Shown here in pieces: positions 35,645-44,231 of a stretch of DNA of 44,231 nucleotides (position 1 is the stretch's first letter; each line of letters begins with the position of its first letter). Under the pieces are notes generated by a model, which was not told the origin of the DNA, did no database searches, and worked only from the letters and a program-made list of their open reading frames with translations. Made by a program: the position numbers and the translations under genes. This DNA comes from an uncultured bacterium (GTDB taxonomy: Bacteria > Bacillota > Clostridia > Oscillospirales > Oscillospiraceae): positions 1 through 44,231 of the forward strand of contig CAMWRX010000016.1 of assembly GCA_947176765.1 (NCBI GenBank), in the 5' to 3' direction.

Positions 35645-36133
35645 TTAAAATAAGCTGGCCACACCGTAGGTCAAAATGCTGATGGCCATGCCGGCGATCA
35701 CCACCCCGGCAATCACCGAGGGGAGAGCGCGGCGCAATGGCATATCCAGGAAAGCCGCCGCCATTGAACCCGTCCACGCTCCGGTGCCGGGCAGGGGGAT
35801 GGCCACGAAAATGGCCAGCCCCAGGTATTTGTACTTGGTCACCCGCCGCCCCTTCAGGTGGGCTTTGCGCTCCAGCGCGTCTACCAGCCGGTTCAGCTTA
35901 GGCAGCTTCTTCCGCGTCCACTGGAAAATGCGCCGGATATAGACGATGATAAATGGAACGGGGATCAGGTTGCCAATCATGGCGGCCAGAAACGCCGCCC
36001 ACACTGGCAGTCCGGCGGCCACCCCGAAGGGAATGCCTCCCCGCAGCTCCACCACCGGGATCATGGATACCAGCATGGTGAGGGTGAACTCCCCCATCAT
36101 GGTCTCCGTCAGCCATTGCAGATTCAGTTCCAT
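35645..36133 (-). CDS. Small multidrug export-family membrane protein
   Basis: 162 residues with four or five membrane helices. PVVELRGGIPFGVAAGLP, GNLIPVPFIIVYIRRIF and AIPLPGTGAWTGSMAAAFL match the Sm_multidrug_ex family (PF06695). Transport of drugs is a family name rather than a demonstrated role; these proteins are also close to the DedA/VTT group. It lies 12 bases after uvrA and 13 bases before the phosphatase gene, so it is in the uvrA transcript. Confidence 0.88.
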   Translation of the reverse strand: MELNLQWLTETMMGEFTLTMLVSMIPVVELRGGIPFGVAAGLPVWAAFLAAMIGNLIPVPFIIVYIRRIFQWTRKKLPKLNRLVDALERKAHLKGRRVTKYKYLGLAIFVAIPLPGTGAWTGSMAAAFLDMPLRRALPSVIAGVVIAGMAISILTYGVASLF

Positions 36134-36145
36134 GGTCTGCTCCTT

Positions 36146-38974
36146 TTACTCCAGCACCGTTTTCAGGTATTTGCCCGTGTAGCTCTCGGGGTGTGCTGCC
36201 ACTTCCTCCGGCGTGCCCGTGCATACCACGCTGCCGCCGCCCGAGCCGCCCTCCGGGCCCAGATCGATAATATAATCCGCCGTCTTGATGACGTCAAGAT
36301 TGTGCTCGATGACCACCACCGTGTTTCCCTTATCCACGAACCGCTGGAGCACGTCCACCAGCTGGTGGACATCGGCGGTGTGCAGGCCAGTGGTGGGCTC
36401 GTCCAGGATATAGATGGTGGAGCCGGTGGACTGCTTGGACAGCTCGGTGGCCAGCTTCACCCGCTGGGCCTCGCCGCCGGACAGGGTGGTGGAGGGCTGG
36501 CCCAGCTTCACGTAGCCCAGGCCCACCTCTTTCAGGGTCTTGACCCGGTTGTATAGCTTGGGCAGATTCTCGAAGAAGGGCAGGGCTTCCTCCACCGTCA
36601 TCTCCAGCACTTCGTGGATGTTCTTGCCCTTATAGCGCACCTCCAGGGTTTCCCGGTTGTACCGCTTGCCCTTGCACACCTCGCAGGGCACGTAGATGTC
36701 GGGCAGGAAGTGCATCTCGATCTTCAGCAGGCCGTCCCCGGAGCAGGCCTCGCACCGCCCACCCCGGACGTTGAAAGAGAACCGGCCCGGGCCGTAGCCC
36801 CGGCTCTTGGCGTCCGGGGTGGAGGCGAACAGCTCCCGGATGTCGTTGAACAGCCCCGTGTAGGTGGCGGGGTTGGACCGGGGCGTCCGGCCGATGGGGG
36901 ACTGGTCGATGGCGATGACCTTGTCCAAGAACTCAATGCCCTCCATGCCGTCGTGTCTGCCGGGACGGGCCTTGGTGCGGTTGAGCTCCGCGCCCAGCCG
37001 CTTATACAAAATCTCGTTGACCAGGGAGGACTTGCCCGACCCGGACACGCCGGTGACGGCGATAAACGTTCCCAGGGGGAACCCTACGTCGATGTGCCGC
37101 AGGTTGTTCTCCGCCGCGCCCCGGATGGTGAGGGTGTGGCCGCTGCCCTGCCGCCGCTCGGTGGGCACGGGCACCTTCTTCCGCCCCGCCAGGTAGTCGC
37201 CGGTGACGGAGCCGGGGGTGTCCATGACCTCCTGGGCGGTGCCGCAGGCCACCACCTGGCCGCCGTGGACGCCCGCCCCGGGGCCGATGTCCACGATGTA
37301 GTCGGCGGCCCGCATGGTGTCCTCGTCGTGTTCCACCACAATGAGGGTATTGCCCAGATCCCGGAGGTGCTTCAAGGTGCCCAGCAGCAAATCGTTGTCC
37401 CGCTGGTGCAGGCCGATGGAGGGCTCGTCCAGGATATACAGCACCCCCATCAGGGAGGAGCCGATTTGTGTCGCCAGCCGGATGCGCTGGCTTTCGCCGC
37501 CGGACAGGGTGCCCGCCTGACGGGTGAGAGTCAGGTATTGCAGCCCCACCGAGCGCAAAAAGCCCAACCGGGAGCGGATCTCCTTCAAAATCTGGTCGGC
37601 GATCATGGCCTGGGTCTCGGTGAGGGTGATGGTGTCCAGGAAGGCCAGCGCCTCGTCCACCGGCTTCTCGCAGAACTCGTGGATGGAGCTGCCCCCCACG
37701 GTGACCGCCAGCGCCTCCCGCTTGAGCCGCTTGCCCTGGCACTCCGGGCAGGGGCACTCGCTCATGCACTCCTCGATCTCCCGCTTCATGGCGTCGGACT
37801 GGGTCTCCCGGTAGCGGCGCTCCAGGTTGTTCACGATGCCCTCGAAGGGCTGGTACAGCGTGCCTTTGCCCCGGGGCTGATCGTAGTTCAGGGTCAGCTT
37901 TTCTCCCTTAGTGCCGTAGAGGATGATGTCCATCACCTCGTCGGACAGCTTTTCCACCGGGTCGGTGAGCTTGAAGCGGTACTTTTTCGCCAGCGCGTCG
38001 AAGTACATCCGGGAGATGCCGTCCGACTTGATGTGGTTCCAGCCGGAGGCGGTGATGGCCCCTTCCAGGATGGACAGGGAGCGGTTGGGGATGATGCGGT
38101 CGGGGTCGATCTTCATCTGACTGCCCAGGCCGGTGCAGGCGGGGCAGGCGCCGAAGGGGTTGTTGAAGGAGAACATACGGGGCGTCAGCTCGTCGATGGA
38201 CACGCCGCAGTCCTCACAGGCGTAGTTCTGGGAGAACAGGATGTCCCGCTCCTCGTCTCCCAGCACGTTGATGATGACGATGCCGCTGGACAGGTTGGAG
38301 GCCACCTCCACGCTGTCGGTGAGCCGCCGGGTGATGTCCTCCCGGATGACCAGACGGTCCACCACGATTTCGATGGAGTGCTTGCGGTTCTTGTCCAGCT
38401 TAATCTCCTCGGTGAGGTCGTATAAGGAACCGTCGGCGCGGACGCGGACGTAGCCGGACTTGCGCGCGTCTTCGAACACCTTGTTGTGCTCGCCCTTCTT
38501 GCCCCGGATCACGGGGGCCAGCACCTGGATGCGGGTGGCCTCGGGCAGGGTCATCACCTGGTCGATGATCTGGTCGATGGTCTGCTGGCGGATCTCCTTG
38601 CCGCAGTTGGGGCAGTGGGGGGTACCCACCCGGGCCCACAGCAGACGCAGGTAGTCGTAAATCTCCGTCACCGTGCCCACGGTGGAGCGGGGGTTCTTGG
38701 AGGTGGTCTTTTGGTCGATGGAGATGGCGGGGCTTAGTCCCTCAATGTAGTCCACGTCCGGCTTCTCCATCTGGCCCAAAAACATCCGGGCGTAGGAGGA
38801 CAGGGACTCCACATACCGCCGCTGGCCCTCGGCGTACAGCGTCTCAAAGGCCAGGGAGGACTTGCCCGACCCGGACAGGCCGGTGAGCACCACCAGCTTG
38901 TCCCGGGGGATGGTGACGTCGATGTTTTTCAGGTTGTTTTCTCGCGCGCCTTTGATGACGATTTTATCCTGCAT
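36146..38974 (-). CDS. uvrA: Excinuclease ABC subunit A
   Basis: Damage-recognition ATPase of nucleotide excision repair, acting as a dimer with UvrB on DNA. It has 942 residues, normal. The first ABC half has [20 protein letters not shown] and signature [16 protein letters not shown]; the second has [15 protein letters not shown] and [15 protein letters not shown]. Zinc-binding cysteines appear in CPNCG, CEDCG with CPACTGLG, and CEACSGDG with [15 protein letters not shown] precedes the ATG. It has a promoter of its own and starts a transcript reading into the next four genes. Confidence 0.98.
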   Translation of the reverse strand: MQDKIVIKGARENNLKNIDVTIPRDKLVVLTGLSGSGKSSLAFETLYAEGQRRYVESLSSYARMFLGQMEKPDVDYIEGLSPAISIDQKTTSKNPRSTVGTVTEIYDYLRLLWARVGTPHCPNCGKEIRQQTIDQIIDQVMTLPEATRIQVLAPVIRGKKGEHNKVFEDARKSGYVRVRADGSLYDLTEEIKLDKNRKHSIEIVVDRLVIREDITRRLTDSVEVASNLSSGIVIINVLGDEERDILFSQNYACEDCGVSIDELTPRMFSFNNPFGACPACTGLGSQMKIDPDRIIPNRSLSILEGAITASGWNHIKSDGISRMYFDALAKKYRFKLTDPVEKLSDEVMDIILYGTKGEKLTLNYDQPRGKGTLYQPFEGIVNNLERRYRETQSDAMKREIEECMSECPCPECQGKRLKREALAVTVGGSSIHEFCEKPVDEALAFLDTITLTETQAMIADQILKEIRSRLGFLRSVGLQYLTLTRQAGTLSGGESQRIRLATQIGSSLMGVLYILDEPSIGLHQRDNDLLLGTLKHLRDLGNTLIVVEHDEDTMRAADYIVDIGPGAGVHGGQVVACGTAQEVMDTPGSVTGDYLAGRKKVPVPTERRQGSGHTLTIRGAAENNLRHIDVGFPLGTFIAVTGVSGSGKSSLVNEILYKRLGAELNRTKARPGRHDGMEGIEFLDKVIAIDQSPIGRTPRSNPATYTGLFNDIRELFASTPDAKSRGYGPGRFSFNVRGGRCEACSGDGLLKIEMHFLPDIYVPCEVCKGKRYNRETLEVRYKGKNIHEVLEMTVEEALPFFENLPKLYNRVKTLKEVGLGYVKLGQPSTTLSGGEAQRVKLATELSKQSTGSTIYILDEPTTGLHTADVHQLVDVLQRFVDKGNTVVVIEHNLDVIKTADYIIDLGPEGGSGGGSVVCTGTPEEVAAHPESYTGKYLKTVLE

Positions 38975-39016
38975 GGATATTTCTCCTTAGTATCTGTTGA
39001 ATTTGGGCCCAAAGAT

Positions 39017-39045
39017 AGAATAATGAAACAAATTTTTAATGTCAA
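39017..39045 (-). promoter_or_regulatory. Promoter of uvrA
   Basis: On the minus strand: TTGACA (39040-39045), 17-base spacer, TATTCT (39017-39022). The spacer contains GAAACAAATTTTT (plus strand), a poor match to the GAAC-N4-GTTC LexA box seen at uvrB. The 12-base palindrome TTTGGGCCCAAA (39002-39013) lies just downstream. Confidence 0.75.
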
Positions 39046-39063
39046 CACTTTTTTGTTGTCCGC

Positions 39064-39441
39064 CTATGGGGCAGGGGGAACAAACCCCGCCCGTATCAAG
39101 ACATAAGGAATCGCGACCCAGACCAGCTCCCAGAGGGGCCCCCAGGTCAAAACGAGCCTGACCAGTTTTCGCCACAGGCGCGGCCAGCCCTGGACGCTGC
39201 GGATGTAGCCCCATTCCAGTTTTCCAGCCCGCTTCCATTTGAAGCGTACCACCAGCAGGACAACGAAAAGCAGCAGATTGACCGCGATCATGATTTGGAA
39301 GATCAGATAAAGCACTCCCGGCGTATTGAGCCAATCCAGAATGGGCTGGAGTACGGGCATAAAGGGCGCCATCAGCGTCCCCACCAGGACGTAGAGTAGC
39401 ATCGCCGGAAGCAGGAGCAACGTGAAGAACAGGAAACCCAC
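39064..39441 (-). CDS. Unrecognised small membrane protein
   Basis: 125 residues with three or four membrane helices, rich in Leu/Val/Trp and basic in its loops; no motif recognised. The GTG at 39441 is 8 bases after AAAAGGAG, and an earlier in-frame GTG at 39450 is too close to it. It follows the MmcQ/YjbR gene by 27 bases at the end of the uvrB run. There is no clear terminator before the uvrA promoter. Confidence 0.65.
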   Translation of the reverse strand: MGFLFFTLLLLPAMLLYVLVGTLMAPFMPVLQPILDWLNTPGVLYLIFQIMIAVNLLLFVVLLVVRFKWKRAGKLEWGYIRSVQGWPRLWRKLVRLVLTWGPLWELVWVAIPYVLIRAGFVPPAP

Positions 39442-39468
39442 GGCAAACACTCCTTTTCCCAGGGCAGA

Positions 39469-39849
39469 TTACTCGCCCTTCAGCTCCTTCTGGACGTACT
39501 TGGGCAGCTTGGACACCACCAGCTCATAGGACATATCGCACAAGTCCCTTAACACAATGTCGGGCAGATCCCCGTCCAGCAGGGCGGCCACCCACAGCCG
39601 CTTGTCGCAGTAGAAACCGGGCAAAATCTCCGGATACTGCTCCCGGAATGCCTCCGCCAGCCGGGGGTCGCACTTCAAATTCACCAGGTCGTGGTCGTTG
39701 TAGCGCTCGTCCTTCATCCCCCGGGGGGAGCAGACGGCGGCGAACATCTTGCCCCGCACCATGTAGCGGTGCCAGCCCCACTCCAGCTTGTAGTCCTTTT
39801 CCGCGCCGGGTTTGTCCAGCAGATATTTGTCCAGCCACTCATATTTCAT
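39469..39849 (-). CDS. MmcQ/YjbR-family protein
   Basis: 126 residues. WHRYMVRGKMFAAVC, DLVNLKCDPRLAEAFREQYP and ILPGFYCDKRLWVAALLDG match the MmcQ/YjbR (CyaY-like fold) family, often annotated as DNA-binding; its role is unknown. The frame opens at 39975, but GGAGG precedes the ATG at 39849, 13 bases after the M28 peptidase gene. Confidence 0.9.
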   Translation of the reverse strand: MKYEWLDKYLLDKPGAEKDYKLEWGWHRYMVRGKMFAAVCSPRGMKDERYNDHDLVNLKCDPRLAEAFREQYPEILPGFYCDKRLWVAALLDGDLPDIVLRDLCDMSYELVVSKLPKYVQKELKGE

Positions 39850-39862
39850 GGGTTTGTCCTCC

Positions 39863-40798
39863 TTATCCGTCCAGCCCGGCGATGTACCGCAGGCAGCCGT
39901 CCCGCAGCAGGGCAATATTGGCCTTGTCCAGTATGGTGTCCTTGTTGGTGTGAATGCGGTCCATGTAGTAGCCAATCACTTTCTTATGTTTCAGCGCGCA
40001 CACCCCAGCGCCCCGCTTGAAGTTGGCGTTGTCGGAGGGGTACATACTGAAACTGCGCACCACCTGCACGTCCTTACCCCTGGTGGGGAGGAAGGCGGCT
40101 TCGATGCGCTGGAGGACGGCCTCGTCCTTTTTCAGCTTTTTCTGGGGGAAGAACTGGATGGAGTCCCCGTCGGATACGCAGTCGAAGTTGAGCACGGTGG
40201 TGTGCTTTTTCACCTGCTTGTGCTTTTTTGAAAACGCGGCGGAGCCGAACATCCCCTTTTCCTCGTTGTCAAAGAACACGAAGCACACCCGATCCCGGTG
40301 CTCAGGCGGCAGGGCCAGGGCGGTCTCCAGCAGGGTGAGCACGCCGCTGGTGTTGTCGTTGGCGGTGTGCCGGTTGGCTTTGCCGTCCATGATCCACCAG
40401 ATGAAAAAGACGCAAATACCCATGGAGGCCAGCGGCATCAGCCACCACTGCACCGCCTCCGGCGCAAAGGCAAGAAGTACGCCCTCCACCACCCCTATCG
40501 CAATGAACAGCGGCAGCACGATGGCAATCTGGTAAAGCAGATAGAAAAGCAGGTTCCGGGGCGTGATGAAGTTGGGAATGGGCAGGACGGCCTGGGTGTC
40601 GTAGTGGGCGGTGAGCAGCACCTTCGCCTTGTCCGGGTCGCCCACCACCACGTTCCGGGCGGCAAAGCCCTTCTCCACCGTGGGGGCGTACCCCGCCGCC
40701 TCCAGCTCCTTGCACAGCCATGCGCGGAAATTTTCCTTTTGCTTTTTGGACTTGCGTACCTGCATCTCCGCCATGATTTTGTTGGACTGATATGTCAT
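39863..40798 (-). CDS. M28-family peptidase with internal membrane segments
   Basis: 311 residues. Zinc-peptidase landmarks are His65/Asp67 in LLTAHYDTQ, Asp148 in NDNTSGVLTLLE, Glu179-Glu180 in FFDNEEKGMFGS, NFDCVSDGD and the late DRIHTNKDT. Between His65 and Asp148 lie two or three hydrophobic helices (about 82-112 and 118-137), absent from soluble M28 enzymes, so the active site should face or sit at the membrane. An aminopeptidase role is inferred from family. GGAGGG precedes the ATG, and the upstream ybaK gene ends 4 bases before it. Frame open to 40816. Confidence 0.9.
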   Translation of the reverse strand: MTYQSNKIMAEMQVRKSKKQKENFRAWLCKELEAAGYAPTVEKGFAARNVVVGDPDKAKVLLTAHYDTQAVLPIPNFITPRNLLFYLLYQIAIVLPLFIAIGVVEGVLLAFAPEAVQWWLMPLASMGICVFFIWWIMDGKANRHTANDNTSGVLTLLETALALPPEHRDRVCFVFFDNEEKGMFGSAAFSKKHKQVKKHTTVLNFDCVSDGDSIQFFPQKKLKKDEAVLQRIEAAFLPTRGKDVQVVRSFSMYPSDNANFKRGAGVCALKHKKVIGYYMDRIHTNKDTILDKANIALLRDGCLRYIAGLDG

Positions 40799-40802
40799 CT
40801 CT

Positions 40803-41294
40803 CTATCCCTCCACAATCACATCCGCCGTCGATGCGCCCACCAGGGCGATGAGGTCCGCCGGCCTTACTTCTACCTGGAAGCCCACCTTTCCGGCGGACA
40901 CGCAGATGGTCTCGTGTTCCAGGCAGCTCTCATGGAACACGGTGGGGAACCGCTTTTTCATCCCCACCGGGGAACAGCCGCCGTGGACGTAGCCCGTCAG
41001 GGGCAGCAGCTCACGGGCGGGCAGCATGGCGATGGACTTCTCGCCCACAGCTTTTGCCGCCTTCTTCAAATCCAGCGTCTCGGGCCCCGGGATGTCGAAC
41101 ACGTAGTACCCGCCGGAGGCCCCTTTGGTTACCAGGGTTTTGAACACAGCCTCTGGGTCTTGCCCCAGCATTTGGGCCACCGTCACGCCGTCGGGGGCGG
41201 TTTCGCCGACGGGATAGATGTGGGCGGTGTAGGGTATCTTTTTCTGGTCTAAAACCCGCATAACGTTGGTTTTTTCCTCTTTTTGTTTGGACAT
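40803..41294 (-). CDS. ybaK: Cys-tRNA(Pro)/Cys-tRNA(Cys) deacylase
   Basis: 163 residues of the YbaK/EbsC family, which hydrolyses mischarged Cys-tRNA(Pro). The conserved stretch runs VFKTLVTKG, YYVFDIPG, LDLKKAAKAVG and TGYVHGGCSPVGMKK, with the catalytic lysine in FKTL. GGAGGAATA precedes the ATG, following a hairpin after uvrB. Confidence 0.93.
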   Translation of the reverse strand: MSKQKEEKTNVMRVLDQKKIPYTAHIYPVGETAPDGVTVAQMLGQDPEAVFKTLVTKGASGGYYVFDIPGPETLDLKKAAKAVGEKSIAMLPARELLPLTGYVHGGCSPVGMKKRFPTVFHESCLEHETICVSAGKVGFQVEVRPADLIALVGASTADVIVEG

Positions 41295-41315
41295 TCGCTA
41301 TTCCTCCGGCTATAC

Positions 41316-41336
41316 CTCCCGCCCGATGGGCGGGAG
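41316..41336 (-). repeat. Intercistronic hairpin between uvrB and ybaK
   Basis: Perfect 9-base arms CTCCCGCCC / GGGCGGGAG with a GAT loop and no T-tract. It ends about 22 bases before the ybaK start. Confidence 0.75.
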
Positions 41337-41343
41337 ATACGCG

Positions 41344-43314
41344 TTATTTTCCTTCTCCCCGCAGTTTGATGATCTGATCCCGGAGGGCCGCCGCCACCTC
41401 GAACTCCAGCATCTTGGCGGCCTCCTTCATCTGCTTCTCCAGGCTGGCGATGGCCTCCATCCGCTGGATCTTGGTCATCTGAGACAGGTTCTTGTCGTTG
41501 TAGTCCGGCTTGTCCTCGCCGGACAGCGCCATCAGCTCCCGCACCGCCTTCTTCACCGTCTTGGGCACGATGCCGTGGGCCTTATTAAACGCGTCCTGGA
41601 TCGAACGGCGGCGCTCCGTCTCGTCCATAGCCCGCCGCATGGAGGGCGTAATAGTGTCGGCGTACAAAATCACAATGCCGTCGGCGTTTCGCGCCGCCCG
41701 TCCGATGGTCTGAATCAGCGATGTCTCTGAGCGCAGGAAGCCCTCCTTGTCCGCGTCCAGAATGGCCACCAGCGACACCTCCGGCAGGTCCAGGCCCTCC
41801 CGCAGTAGGTTAATGCCCACCAGCACGTCGAACTCACCCAGGCGCAGATCCCGGATGATCTCCATGCGCTCGATGGTGTCGATGTCGTGGTGCATATACC
41901 GCACCTTGATGCCTGCGTTTTTCAAATAGCCGGTGAGGCTTTCCGCCATTTTCTTGGTGAGGGTGGTGACCAGCACCCGCTCGTCCCGGGCGGTGCGTTC
42001 GGTGATCTCCCCGATCAGGTCGTCGATCTGCCCGTCCACCGGGCGGACCTCCACCTTGGGGTCCAGCAGGCCGGTGGGCCGGATCACCTGCTCCACCACC
42101 TGGCCGGAGCGTTCCCGCTCGTACTCGCCGGGGGTGGCGGAGACATACACCACCTGGTTCAGACGCTTCTCAAACTCGTCAAATTTCAGCGGCCGGTTGT
42201 CAAAGGCGCAGGGCAGGCGGAAGCCGTACTCCACCAGGGTGGTCTTTCTCGCCCGGTCGCCGTTGAACATGGCCCGCACCTGGGGCAGGGTGGCGTGGCT
42301 CTCGTCGATGAACAGCACGAAGTCCTTCGGGAAGTAGTCCAGCAGGGTGTGGGGGGGCGAGCCCACGGGACGGCCCTCGATCACCCGGGAATAGTTCTCG
42401 ATGCCGGAGCAGTAGCCCAGCTCCTGCATCATCTCGATGTCGTACATGGTGCGCTGCTTGACGCGCTGGGCCTCGATGAGCTTGCCCTCGCTCTCAAAGA
42501 AGGCCACCCGCTCCTCCATCTCCTTGTAAATTTCCTGGATGGCGGCGTCCATCTTCTCCTTGGGGGTGACGTAGTGGGTGGCAGGCCAGATGGGGATGTT
42601 GTTCAGCCGTCGGATGGGGGTGCCGGTCACCACATTGATTTCGCTGAGCCGGTCGATCTCGTCCCCAAAGAACTCCACCCGGATGGCGGTGTCCTTCCAG
42701 TAGGCAGGCCAAATTTCGACGGTGTCCCCCCGCACCCGGAACATATTGCGCTCAAAGGCGATGTCGTTGCGCTCGTAGCGGATGGCCACCAGCTTTTTCA
42801 GCAGTTCCTCGATTTTGATGACCGCCCCCACCCGCAGGGCCACCATCATCTTGCCGTAGTCCTCCGGCTCGCCCAGACCGTAGATGCAGGACACAGAGGA
42901 CACCACGATCACGTCCCGCCGCTCCAGCAGGGACGCGGTGGCGGACAGCCGCAGCCGGTCGATCTCCTCGTTGATGGAGGAGTCCTTCTCGATGAAGGTG
43001 TCGGTGTGGGGGATATAGGCCTCGGGCTGGTAGTAGTCGTAGTAGGACACAAAATACTCCACCGCGTTGTTGGGGAAGAACTCCCGGAACTCGGCGCACA
43101 ATTGCGCGGCCAGCGTCTTGTTGTGGGCCAGCACCAGGGTGGGCCGCTGGACGGCCTCGATGACCTTGGCCATGGTGTAGGTCTTGCCCGAGCCGGTGAC
43201 GCCCAGCAGGGTCTGCTCGTCCAGACCGTTCTCAATGCCCGCCGCCAGGGCGGCAATGGCCTCCGGTTGGTCGCCGCTGGGGGTGTATTCCGAAACCACT
43301 TCAAATTTTGGCAT
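41344..43314 (-). CDS. uvrB: Excinuclease ABC subunit B
   Basis: Helicase-like damage-verification subunit of nucleotide excision repair. It has 656 residues. Walker [15 protein letters not shown], beta-hairpin [12 protein letters not shown], helicase motif [17 protein letters not shown], motifs [23 protein letters not shown] and QTIGRAARN, and the C-terminal UVR coiled coil [20 protein letters not shown] are all present. First gene of a run with ybaK and the M28 peptidase; its promoter contains a LexA-type box. Confidence 0.98.
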   Translation of the reverse strand: MPKFEVVSEYTPSGDQPEAIAALAAGIENGLDEQTLLGVTGSGKTYTMAKVIEAVQRPTLVLAHNKTLAAQLCAEFREFFPNNAVEYFVSYYDYYQPEAYIPHTDTFIEKDSSINEEIDRLRLSATASLLERRDVIVVSSVSCIYGLGEPEDYGKMMVALRVGAVIKIEELLKKLVAIRYERNDIAFERNMFRVRGDTVEIWPAYWKDTAIRVEFFGDEIDRLSEINVVTGTPIRRLNNIPIWPATHYVTPKEKMDAAIQEIYKEMEERVAFFESEGKLIEAQRVKQRTMYDIEMMQELGYCSGIENYSRVIEGRPVGSPPHTLLDYFPKDFVLFIDESHATLPQVRAMFNGDRARKTTLVEYGFRLPCAFDNRPLKFDEFEKRLNQVVYVSATPGEYERERSGQVVEQVIRPTGLLDPKVEVRPVDGQIDDLIGEITERTARDERVLVTTLTKKMAESLTGYLKNAGIKVRYMHHDIDTIERMEIIRDLRLGEFDVLVGINLLREGLDLPEVSLVAILDADKEGFLRSETSLIQTIGRAARNADGIVILYADTITPSMRRAMDETERRRSIQDAFNKAHGIVPKTVKKAVRELMALSGEDKPDYNDKNLSQMTKIQRMEAIASLEKQMKEAAKMLEFEVAAALRDQIIKLRGEGK

Positions 43315-43360
43315 AAGTCATTCTCCATAACCATGTATAGTGATTTGCCGGCGACCAGCA

Positions 43361-43393
43361 GCGGGCCCATGGCCCGCCGCCGCGAATGCGGCG
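43361..43393 (-). repeat. Two abutting hairpins in the uvrB leader
   Basis: 43361-43377 has arms GCGGGCC / GGCCCGC with a CAT loop, and 43378-43393 has arms CGCCGC / GCGGCG with a GAAT loop, with no gap between them. No T-tract follows. Confidence 0.75.
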
Positions 43394-43429
43394 TACAAGT
43401 GTTTTGGCGCAATTCAATAGCCTGTTCCT

Positions 43430-43458
43430 ATCATAGAACGAACGTTTTAATATGTCAA
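43430..43458 (-). promoter_or_regulatory. SOS-type promoter of uvrB with LexA box
   Basis: On the minus strand: perfect TTGACA (43453-43458), 17-base spacer, TATGAT (43430-43435). The spacer is filled by GAACGAACGTTT (43436-43447, plus strand), matching the Firmicute LexA box GAAC-N4-GTTC at 7 of 8 positions. Confidence 0.85.
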
Positions 43459-43668
43459 CCCTGTTTTTGGACAAATATCCGATCAGAATAAGCATATCAT
43501 TATATCATGCCCGCCCATGGACAGCAAGGTGTTTTGCCGGAAGAAATTGTTTGATGATAGGAAGAAAATCCATCGGAGGGACGGCGCTCGGAAAGGTTCC
43601 GGATAGACCCTTCCAAAATCAGACCGGGAAGAGGGGCGGATTTTCGTTATTTTTTTCTCAATCCCGCC

Positions 43669-43697
43669 TTGCGTTTTGCGTTTTAAGGTGCTATAGT
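43669..43697 (+). promoter_or_regulatory. Promoter of the antiporter gene
   Basis: TTGCGT (43669-43674), 17-base spacer, TATAGT (43692-43697). The DNA from 43459 to 43668 shows nothing else recognisable. Confidence 0.7.
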
Positions 43698-43777
43698 GTG
43701 TACCGCTCAAAAGCCACGCGGGCCCGTTGGCGCAGATACGGGTTCGCACTTTTTTTAGCATAATCGAGGTGTCTTTT

Positions 43778-44231
43778 ATGGAAACTATTTTGATCCAGCT
43801 CTCCTTCTCTATGGTAGGCGGGCTGCTGATGTCCCGTTTGGCCAAGCTGCTCAATCTCCCCGCCGTCACGGCCTACCTGGTGGCGGGGCTGCTGCTGGGC
43901 CCCTACTGCCTGGGCGCGCTTCAGCTGACGCCCCTAGGCTTCACCACCGCCGAGTCGGTGGCCAGCCTGGATATCATCTCCCAGGTGGCGCTGGGCTTCA
44001 TCGCGTTCACCATCGGAAACGAGTTCCGCCTGGAGCAGCTGAAGAGCATGGGAAAGCAGGCCATCACGGTAGGTATTTTGCAAGCAGTGATTACCACCGC
44101 CCTGGTGGATGTGGCACTGGTGGCGCTGCACTTCATCAACCCAGACTTTATCTCCATCTCCTCCGCTATTACCCTGGGCGCCATTGCCGCCGCCACCGGA
44201 CTGGGGCTGGCGGAGATGATCGCCTGCGGTG
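43778..44231 (+). CDS. Cation:proton antiporter, CPA2 (KefB/NhaS-like) family, 3' end outside the window
   Basis: The first 151 codons are present and the window ends in frame without a stop. It begins METILIQLSFSMVGGLLMSR and shows NLPAVTAYLVAGLLLGPYCLG, typical for the first two helices of CPA2 exchangers, then IISQVALGFIAFTIGNEFRLE, matching the family motif in helix 4-5. GAGGTG precedes the ATG by 7 bases. Exchange of Na+ or K+ for protons across the membrane is the family role. The last residues (AAATGLGLAEMIACG) deviate from the usual ATAPAA motif of helix 5, near the window edge. Confidence 0.85.
   Translation, partial: METILIQLSFSMVGGLLMSRLAKLLNLPAVTAYLVAGLLLGPYCLGALQLTPLGFTTAESVASLDIISQVALGFIAFTIGNEFRLEQLKSMGKQAITVGILQAVITTALVDVALVALHFINPDFISISSAITLGAIAAATGLGLAEMIACG

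Overview
The window comes from a GC-rich, anaerobic, low-redox Firmicute. The closest fit is a gut Oscillospiraceae lineage (Flavonifractor, Lawsonibacter, Intestinimonas or Oscillibacter type). This is inferred from a full-length pyruvate:ferredoxin oxidoreductase, AGGAGG ribosome binding sites, TTGACA/TATAAT promoters with 17-base spacers, clostridial-style sugar and peptide ABC operons, and a LexA-type SOS box at uvrB. No phage, transposase, CRISPR array or rRNA was seen. One tRNA, Gly(GCC), is present.

Layout. 1-4.7 kb: pyruvate:ferredoxin oxidoreductase, then a converging NYN/LOTUS-type protein. 4.8-6.9 kb: an ECF sigma factor and a membrane-anchored putative anti-sigma protein. 7-11.2 kb: a WYL regulator, an unrecognised protein, an NAD-dependent epimerase and an MFS exporter. 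11.2-13.7 kb: an ABC-F ribosome-protection-type ATPase behind a long structured leader with a three-codon upstream ORF, followed by a DJ-1/PfpI-like protein that lacks the usual cysteine. 13.8-15.6 kb: an SDR oxidoreductase and an unusually AT-rich metallo-beta-lactamase-fold gene. 15.8-19.3 kb: pyrG, a divergent XRE regulator/small protein pair around a large inverted repeat, a branched-chain aminotransferase and the tRNA.

19.4-27.1 kb (minus strand) is an oligopeptide ABC operon, oppA-B-C-D-F plus a small membrane protein. Its OppC carries an extracytoplasmic insert of about 200 residues. 27.6-33.1 kb (plus) is a galactose/methyl-galactoside ABC operon, mglB-A-C, followed by an AraC-type response regulator without an adjacent kinase. 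33.1-43.5 kb (minus) is a long run: uvrB, ybaK, a membrane-embedded M28 peptidase, an MmcQ/YjbR protein and a membrane protein, then uvrA with its own promoter, a small-exporter-family protein, a histidine phosphatase, a small membrane protein and an M32 carboxypeptidase. The window ends inside a cation:proton antiporter gene.

Most notable for follow-up: (i) the ABC-F attenuator leader with its MRK upstream ORF; (ii) the XRE/60-residue pair with a 40-base near-perfect inverted repeat; (iii) abutting perfect or near-perfect palindromic hairpins in several 5' leaders (oppA, the response regulator, uvrB); (iv) the enlarged OppC. None of these could be tested by database search here.
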